Positions 14,339 through 18,871 of a stretch of 18,871 nucleotides of DNA are shown one piece after another. The notes beneath the pieces were generated by a model. The model was not told the origin of the DNA. It searched no databases and saw nothing but the letters and a program-made list of their open reading frames with translations. The position numbers and the translations under genes are program-made. Source of the stretch: Prevotellaceae bacterium UBA1743 (lineage in GTDB: Bacteria; Bacteroidota; Bacteroidia; Bacteroidales; Bacteroidaceae); contig DCHV01000041.1 of the NCBI GenBank assembly GCA_002314945.1, positions 34,548 to 53,418 of the forward strand, in the 5' to 3' direction. Numbering within the stretch: position 1 is the first letter of the stretch; each line of letters begins with the position of its first letter.

Positions 14339-16213
14339 TTATTGTTTCTCAGTACGGATAGGTACAAATCGGAAGGATTCTGGATTGGGAGATAGAGGCG
14401 TACTTCCTGTCTGATACCAATAGACGTGACTACGTGCAAAGTTGTCGAGAGTGGTGTTGGCATTAGCCTCATCAGTAGGTTGCCATTGTGTGCAGAAGAT
14501 AGGACGACCATAACGATAGGCAACTGCCTTCACCCATCCCGTTTCAGGCGCACTCTGGTTGCTGCTGAAAGCTGTGACATCACTCATTTTCCAGATGAGG
14601 AAACACAGATCGGCATTAGCTACTCCCTCGTACGCAAGTTTATCCCAACCGGATGTACGACCATGCTTCATAGCTGCACGATAGTCAAAGTCGGCAGGAA
14701 AATCCTGAGCCTTGACAACAGGAGTAGCCATCACAGGTTGGTTGGGGAACTCATATCGTGCATAGCGGAACAGGAGTTTCAGCAAGTCCGCAAGTTTTTC
14801 TCCATCTTTACGTTGTTCTCCTGGATGGTAATACAAATCCCAAGCCTGAATGCGAGGATCGGTATAGTGTGCTCGCATAACTTGTGCCTCATAACGCGCA
14901 AGCTCCTCATCACTCGCACCTTCTGCTTCCTTGTCATTGAGTAGGGTGGCGAGGATAGTGATACCCTTGCTCTCTGCCATAGCAAGAAGAGCCTCCATAT
15001 TGGCAAAGAAAGCATTACAGTCTTTTTTGTATTCGGAATATGAGAACGTGACATTCAGGCTGTTGAATCCCTGATAAACCTCCTTGCCATCAAGCCAGCG
15101 GAGAGCTTCTTCTACATTAGTGGCCGTTTTACCTTTGATAGGACCAGAAGCCATCCAACGCCAGGCACGAGCGCTTTCCCATTTATCCGTAAATTCTGCT
15201 CCAATATCAGTAGGCTGTCCGTTGGTGAACTTATAATTACGTACAAGGGCAAGATCGCGTGTGTTGATGGGCTCGTCATCAGGACGTAATAGGTTATGGA
15301 ATTCTGCATCGTAGGGGTCGTATGCCGAGTTGTTCCACTTTACTTGCCAGTTGGCATCATTGGAATAGAATCCCCATTGGTAGAAATGAATATTGTTGCG
15401 AGCAAAAACAGCAAAGGTACGGCTAAGACCTGAATTATTGAGATGCGTGAGACATTCAGTACATACGATAGGACGATTTCCCAGGGTACGCAAATAGTCG
15501 ATTACAGATTGTATCTCTTTTCCTTGGTCATCACTATTTCCTGCACATTGATAGGAATGGAAGTTATGTATATCCATCAATTTCTCAACTCTTGCAGCTG
15601 TCTCATAGAGGGGATTCTCAGGTTTGATGATATCAGGTTGCCAGAAGATGGAAGAGGTAATGGGTTGCGTGGGATTCATCTCGAGTGCCCACTCTACCAT
15701 GAGTTCTACTCCACGACAACAACCGATAAAATATTCATCACCTGCAGCAGCAAAGTTTGCACCACATCCTGGTTCATTCCAAATATCCCATAGTACAATT
15801 CTTTCCTCTTTAGCGAGTGTGCCAATAATTTTCTGGGTGTATTCCTTCATCACCTTCAATGCTTCTTCATCAGTTCCTTTGCTGCTCCAGAATGCATCTG
15901 GTTGAGGAACACAGACAACAGGACTAATGGTCATGCCATATTTTTCTGCTATTCGGCAATCTCGACTTATATTTTCGATAGCTTTATCTACAGGTCCTGC
16001 ATACCACCACCTCAAACTATTATAACCCAATTCTGAGGCTTTGCGCATCACTTCTTCTTCCGACATGCCAGGATAAGGTGGAGTGGGTGAGTTGAAACCC
16101 TTGATTACGCCTATTTTTTTCTCCCAAGCCCATGCTTGTTTCTCTGTCCATTGCTTTCTTGCTCCGACTGGGAGAACGCATAGCAATGCTAAAATTCCAA
16201 TTAATTTTCTCAT
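14339..16213 (-). CDS. Secreted GH-A clan glycoside hydrolase with duplicated TIM barrel
   Basis: A 624-residue protein with a signal peptide (MRKLIGILALLCVLPVGA). Residues about 25-300 form a clan GH-A TIM barrel: GFNSP (39-43), WDIWNEPG with acid/base E147 (142-149), DIHNFHSY, and RPIVCTECL with nucleophile E253 (247-255). Residues about 345-610 repeat the same fold in the same order: GFNSL (382-386), PRIQAWDLYYHPG (W458-G465), FPNQPVMAT, RPIFCTQWQ (570-578), NFARSHVYWYQTG. In the repeat the catalytic residues are replaced (N146 to Y462, E147 to H463, E253 to Q576), so it looks like a pseudo-enzyme domain. The family is probably GH5-like (annotated cellulase or xylanase in such genomes), but I cannot assign the exact GH family or substrate. 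It lies 42 bases after uxaE and 12 bases before ridA. It is likely periplasmic or outer-membrane-exposed. Confidence 0.82.
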   Translation of the reverse strand: MRKLIGILALLCVLPVGARKQWTEKQAWAWEKKIGVIKGFNSPTPPYPGMSEEEVMRKASELGYNSLRWWYAGPVDKAIENISRDCRIAEKYGMTISPVVCVPQPDAFWSSKGTDEEALKVMKEYTQKIIGTLAKEERIVLWDIWNEPGCGANFAAAGDEYFIGCCRGVELMVEWALEMNPTQPITSSIFWQPDIIKPENPLYETAARVEKLMDIHNFHSYQCAGNSDDQGKEIQSVIDYLRTLGNRPIVCTECLTHLNNSGLSRTFAVFARNNIHFYQWGFYSNDANWQVKWNNSAYDPYDAEFHNLLRPDDEPINTRDLALVRNYKFTNGQPTDIGAEFTDKWESARAWRWMASGPIKGKTATNVEEALRWLDGKEVYQGFNSLNVTFSYSEYKKDCNAFFANMEALLAMAESKGITILATLLNDKEAEGASDEELARYEAQVMRAHYTDPRIQAWDLYYHPGEQRKDGEKLADLLKLLFRYARYEFPNQPVMATPVVKAQDFPADFDYRAAMKHGRTSGWDKLAYEGVANADLCFLIWKMSDVTAFSSNQSAPETGWVKAVAYRYGRPIFCTQWQPTDEANANTTLDNFARSHVYWYQTGSTPLSPNPESFRFVPIRTEKQ

Positions 16214-16255
16214 ATTTGTGGATTTGTTTAAATTTTAATAAGTTATAAGATGTCC

Positions 16256-17395
16256 TTAAGGAAAAAGACGACGTATGTGTCGTGTGCCGATATTTTCTGC
16301 TATTTGTTTTCCGATGACATCAGCATGTTTCTCCAGAGCGGGGAAGAATTCGGCACGTAATTCAGCTGCAATCTTGTAACTAACGTGTAGAAGTTGTCTC
16401 ATGGAGGGATTGAAGAATTTGTCATCGGGATTGTGTCGTAAAGCACGTGCAAATCGCTCGGCATCCCATCCATCTACTTCCTCGCAACTGGGTAACTCAT
16501 TTATATCTATGTCTATTACCGTAGCATACGGAATGGTAAGCTCGTCCATTCTGGAGAGTGACTGTCGATAGATTTTCTTTGACAAGGTGAGCGCGTTGTC
16601 ATCTGCAACAGAGAGACCTATTATCTCCTCGAGCCAGGTTGTACCGGCTGTTTTGATATGAATACCTTTGTCATATTTCCTGAGAAGACGACCCATAATG
16701 GGGTAGATACTAAACTTGTCTGAACCGGAATGAATGGAAAGTTTAAGATTGGATGGCAGACCATATTCCTTCACACATTGTTCAATGACAAGCAGATCTT
16801 CCTCAAACTCTTTCTCAAACAGATTGATGTCACCACGATAATCCACACCTTTGTTGAATCGTCCTGTAAACTTGGGTGCTATCGTTTGTGCAGGAATGCC
16901 CTCAGCAGCCAATTCGCGTAGAATATAACGCAATTCCTCAGGTGTTTGAGCTACATCCACCTCGTCCATGGAGACCTCTGTCACGAAATTCTCTGCTCCT
17001 TTCTTCTCTGCAATATGACGGTATATCTTTCCTGCTTCGCGAATTGCAGGAAGAAAACGCTCCTCCATTGTACCACTCTTGCCAATGTAATCTGCAACAT
17101 CAATCGTGAAGAAGTCAGAGGAATCAATAAACTTATCTACATTACTCAGGTTGATATGGTCTGCATCTACGAAATAGGGTGATGTGTAACCTAATGTGCG
17201 AACTGCTTCTTCAGCTTCTTTACGTGTTTCTGCAGGAATGGTTCCTACTATCTGATGTTCGCGGTTGGACTTGTTCCACACGGGTACAAAATGTACACCA
17301 AACTGTTGTTCAGCCTCGATGAGAGCTTTGAGTTGGTTTACCCCTTCATGTGCGAAACGGTCACCAATACCAAAAGAATATTTGCCAATTTCCAT
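16256..17395 (-). CDS. uxaE: UxaE-like tagaturonate epimerase family protein
   Basis: A 379-residue protein resembling UxaE, the tagaturonate/fructuronate C4-epimerase first described in Thermotoga, which feeds galacturonate into the hexuronate pathway. Family-like marks are FVDADHINL (75-83), TEVSMDE (139-145), APKFTGRF (173-180) and SIHSGSDKFSIYP (220-232), rich in the H, D, E and K residues expected of a metal-dependent sugar epimerase. No signal peptide is seen, so it is cytoplasmic. It is shorter than the Thermotoga protein (about 480 residues by memory), so a related activity on another ketose acid is possible. It is first in the operon with the hydrolase and ridA, 33 bases downstream of the box at 17429-17436. 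Uronate isomerase, mannonate oxidoreductase and dehydratase are not in the window. Confidence 0.75.
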   Translation of the reverse strand: MEIGKYSFGIGDRFAHEGVNQLKALIEAEQQFGVHFVPVWNKSNREHQIVGTIPAETRKEAEEAVRTLGYTSPYFVDADHINLSNVDKFIDSSDFFTIDVADYIGKSGTMEERFLPAIREAGKIYRHIAEKKGAENFVTEVSMDEVDVAQTPEELRYILRELAAEGIPAQTIAPKFTGRFNKGVDYRGDINLFEKEFEEDLLVIEQCVKEYGLPSNLKLSIHSGSDKFSIYPIMGRLLRKYDKGIHIKTAGTTWLEEIIGLSVADDNALTLSKKIYRQSLSRMDELTIPYATVIDIDINELPSCEEVDGWDAERFARALRHNPDDKFFNPSMRQLLHVSYKIAAELRAEFFPALEKHADVIGKQIAENIGTRHIRRLFP

Positions 17396-17428
17396 AATTT
17401 TAATGTTGTTTTGCTATGTTATATACTA

Positions 17429-17436
17429 CAAATTTA
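17429..17436 (-). promoter_or_regulatory. Possible Bacteroidales -7 box for the uxaE operon
   Basis: The minus strand reads TAAATTTG (TAnnTTTG consensus), 33 bases before the uxaE start. The -33 region is T-rich without a clear TTTG. It is divergent from the ald promoter, with about 107 bases between the two boxes. Confidence 0.45.
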
Positions 17437-17543
17437 GGTGATTTTTCAGAAACATAATAGGATAACATGTATTTTTTCCGCATTAAATTAGTTTTGTGAC
17501 ACGAAAAAATAGGAGTTCCTCTCTGTTTTATGTAAAAAATATG

Positions 17544-17551
17544 TACCTTTG
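17544..17551 (+). promoter_or_regulatory. Bacteroidales -7 box for ald
   Basis: TACCTTTG matches TAnnTTTG, 23 bases before the ald ATG at 17575; a TGTTTT at 17524-17529 is a possible -33 element. The octamer is the same as that before fdtA. Confidence 0.55.
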
Positions 17552-17574
17552 TACAATCGTAATAGCATTTGAAT

Positions 17575-18687
17575 ATGATAATCGGAACAACAAAGGAATT
17601 AAAAAATCACGAATATCGTGTAGGTTTAACACCAGGTAATGTGAGTGCTTTCGTGGCAAAAGGTCACAAGGTGTTGGTGGAAACAAAAGCAGGTGAAGGT
17701 GCAGGTTTTAGCGATGAAGATTACAAAGCAGCAGGTGCTGTAATCTGTGATACGCCCGTAGAAGTGTTTGCCAAGGCCGATATGGTGGTAAAGGTGAAAG
17801 AACCCGAACAATGTGAATACGGCTATCTGCGTAAGGATCAGATTCTATTTACCTATCTGCATCTTGCCCCTAACCCAGAACTCACTCAAGCCTTGATGAA
17901 GAGTGGTTGCAAAGCAGTTGCCTTTGAAACAATACGTGACGCACAAGGAAATCTTCCCTGCCTTCGTCCAATGAGTCAGATTGCAGGACGTCTCTCCATT
18001 CAGCAAGGTGCCAAGTACGTAGAGATGAGTTATGGTGGACGTGGCATTCTGTTAGGTGGCGTGCCAGGAGTTGAAAAGGGAAAGATTGTGATTCTGGGTG
18101 GCGGTATCGCTGGTACCTATGCAGCAAAGGCTGCTATTGGTATTGGTGCTCAGGTGACCCTCTTGGATGTTAATCTTAACCGTCTTTCTTACTTGGATGA
18201 CATCTTTGGCAATTCTGTAGAGACATTATATAGCACAGAGGAAAACATTCGCAAGGTATTGAAAGATGCCGACTTGGTGATCGGTACAGTTCTCATCCCT
18301 GGCGGTAAGACACCAAAGTTGGTACGTAAGGAACATCTTACTCTCATGAAGAAAGGTGCCGTGATTGTGGATGTTGCAATAGACCAAGGCGGATGTTGTG
18401 AAAGTTCGCATGTGACCACCCACGACAATCCAGTTTTCGTTGAGCAAGGCGTTGTACATTATTGTGTGGGTAATATGCCAGGTGCAGTTCCCTACACCTC
18501 TACGGTTGCTTTGGCCAATGCTACATTCCAATATGCCATGCTGATGGCAGAAAATGGTCTGGAGAAAGCAATAGAAATGGATCCAAACTTCGCTTTAGGA
18601 GTAAATATCTACAAAGGACTCTGCACGAACAAGAATGTGGCAAAAGCCCTGAATCTTGAATATACAGCTATACAGGACGCAATCTGA
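17575..18687 (+). CDS. ald: Alanine dehydrogenase
   Basis: A 370-residue NAD-dependent L-alanine dehydrogenase interconverting alanine with pyruvate plus ammonium in the cytoplasm. Active-site residues fall at the classic family numbers: R15, K75 (VKVKEP), H96 (YLHLAPN), D198 at the end of the NAD strand (TLLDVN) and D270 (VDVAIDQGG). The Rossmann loop is GGGIAG (175-180), and the signature MPGAVPYTSTVALANAT is intact at 301-317. Start ATG 17575 is chosen over the in-frame TTG at 17569 because it makes these numbers exact. It is a single-gene unit between its promoter and the terminator at 18713-18745. It may serve ammonium assimilation or alanine catabolism; the direction is not shown by sequence. 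Confidence 0.97.
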   Translation: MIIGTTKELKNHEYRVGLTPGNVSAFVAKGHKVLVETKAGEGAGFSDEDYKAAGAVICDTPVEVFAKADMVVKVKEPEQCEYGYLRKDQILFTYLHLAPNPELTQALMKSGCKAVAFETIRDAQGNLPCLRPMSQIAGRLSIQQGAKYVEMSYGGRGILLGGVPGVEKGKIVILGGGIAGTYAAKAAIGIGAQVTLLDVNLNRLSYLDDIFGNSVETLYSTEENIRKVLKDADLVIGTVLIPGGKTPKLVRKEHLTLMKKGAVIVDVAIDQGGCCESSHVTTHDNPVFVEQGVVHYCVGNMPGAVPYTSTVALANATFQYAMLMAENGLEKAIEMDPNFALGVNIYKGLCTNKNVAKALNLEYTAIQDAI

Positions 18688-18712
18688 TTTCCTGTAAACA
18701 CACATAAAAAAG

Positions 18713-18745
18713 AATCTCCCATAGCCTTCGCGACTATGGGAGATT
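18713..18745. terminator. Bidirectional intrinsic terminator between ald and the GGGtGRT gene
   Basis: A 12-bp perfect stem AATCTCCCATAG (18713-18724) and CTATGGGAGATT (18734-18745) with a 9-base loop. A run of A on the left and TTATTATTTA on the right give U-rich tails on both strands, so it can end both convergent transcripts. Confidence 0.85.
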
Positions 18746-18769
18746 TTATTATTTATATTTGCTGAACAA

Positions 18770-18871
18770 TTACTTGTTGAGCGCAAGAGCTACGTTTACG
18801 GCACAAGCTACGGTACAACCTACCATGGGGTTGTTTCCAATACCTAAGAAGCCCATCATCTCAACGTGTGC
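18770..18871 (-). CDS. GGGtGRT family protein, C-terminal end (cut by window edge)
   Basis: The last 33 codons plus TAA of a minus-strand gene, open to the window edge: AHVEMMGFLGIGNNPMVG is followed by CTVACAVNVALALNK. This matches, from memory, the conserved end of the family named GGGtGRT protein, found in Bacteroidetes and Clostridia, often beside a NifU/IscU-like iron-sulfur scaffold gene. The function of the family is not established. The namesake motif lies outside the window, so the call rests on the C-terminus alone. It sits behind a shared terminator with ald. Confidence 0.6.
   Translation of the reverse strand, partial: AHVEMMGFLGIGNNPMVGCTVACAVNVALALNK

Noticed and set aside
14400..15200. 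Second half of the hydrolase as a separate gene or a frameshift remnant
   Set aside because: The frame is continuous with the first half, and the second half keeps TIM-barrel landmarks despite lost catalytic residues, which fits internal duplication better than a fused gene or assembly error.
17396..17574. Riboswitch or small RNA in the uxaE-ald gap
   Set aside because: The gap is AT-rich with two promoter-like boxes; I found no long stem or known aptamer pattern.

Overview
The window reads as chromosomal DNA of a Bacteroidales bacterium, probably Prevotellaceae or a close relative (family-level placement is inference). Evidence: several genes are preceded by the Bacteroidetes sigma-ABfr -7 motif TAnnTTTG instead of E. 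coli-type boxes; clear Shine-Dalgarno sites are absent; base composition is moderately AT-rich; and several families are typical of Bacteroidetes (DUF4301, a GGGtGRT-family end, a FemAB-like/GNAT sugar acetyltransferase, a Bacteroidetes-type RfbB, a GH110-like beta-helix enzyme, UxaE). Coding density is very high and no gene-free stretch exceeds about 190 bases.

Layout. 1-156: the 5' end of a tRNA-Ser leaving the window on the minus strand, with its hairpin-rich leader and promoter, facing a plus-strand promoter. 157-2738 (+): a translationally coupled pair, an FdtA-type dTDP-4-keto-6-deoxyglucose 3,4-ketoisomerase and a fused acyltransferase plus DegT/FdtB-type aminotransferase, together predicted to make a dTDP-3-acylamino-3,6-dideoxyhexose for surface glycans. 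2742-7481 (-): relA-mutS2 operon, convergent with the sugar pair with only 3 bases between stop codons; the RelA/SpoT protein has a destroyed (p)ppGpp-hydrolase site and an intact synthetase. 7503-7561: divergent promoters. 7581-11948 (+): DUF4301 protein, formate-tetrahydrofolate ligase (fhs) and dTDP-glucose 4,6-dehydratase (rfbB), closed by a hairpin. 11,949-12,101: hairpin plus an 11-bp tandem repeat array. 12102-13892 (+): exported GH110-like alpha-galactosidase. 13899-13936: 17-bp perfect hairpin between convergent genes. 13955-17395 (-): operon uxaE, secreted glycoside hydrolase with a duplicated TIM barrel, ridA. 17429-17551: divergent promoters. 17575-18687 (+): alanine dehydrogenase, then a bidirectional terminator and the 3' end of a minus-strand GGGtGRT-family gene cut by the window edge.

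How the genes work together. RfbB makes dTDP-4-keto-6-deoxyglucose, the substrate of FdtA; the fused protein could then transaminate and acylate C3, so three catalytic steps of a dTDP-Fuc3NAc/Qui3NAc-type pathway lie in the window although no RmlA, glycosyltransferase or flippase is present. The two extracytoplasmic glycosidases and UxaE suggest use of a galactose- or uronate-containing polysaccharide. The rest is housekeeping (one-carbon metabolism, stringent response, DNA/ribosome quality control, alanine/pyruvate exchange).

The most unusual items are the acetyltransferase-aminotransferase fusion, the catalytically dead second TIM barrel in the secreted hydrolase, the hydrolase-dead RSH protein that keeps a Rel-type synthetase loop, UGPase-like signatures in the DUF4301 protein, and the 11-bp repeat array. 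I saw no clear defence, CRISPR or mobile-element system.
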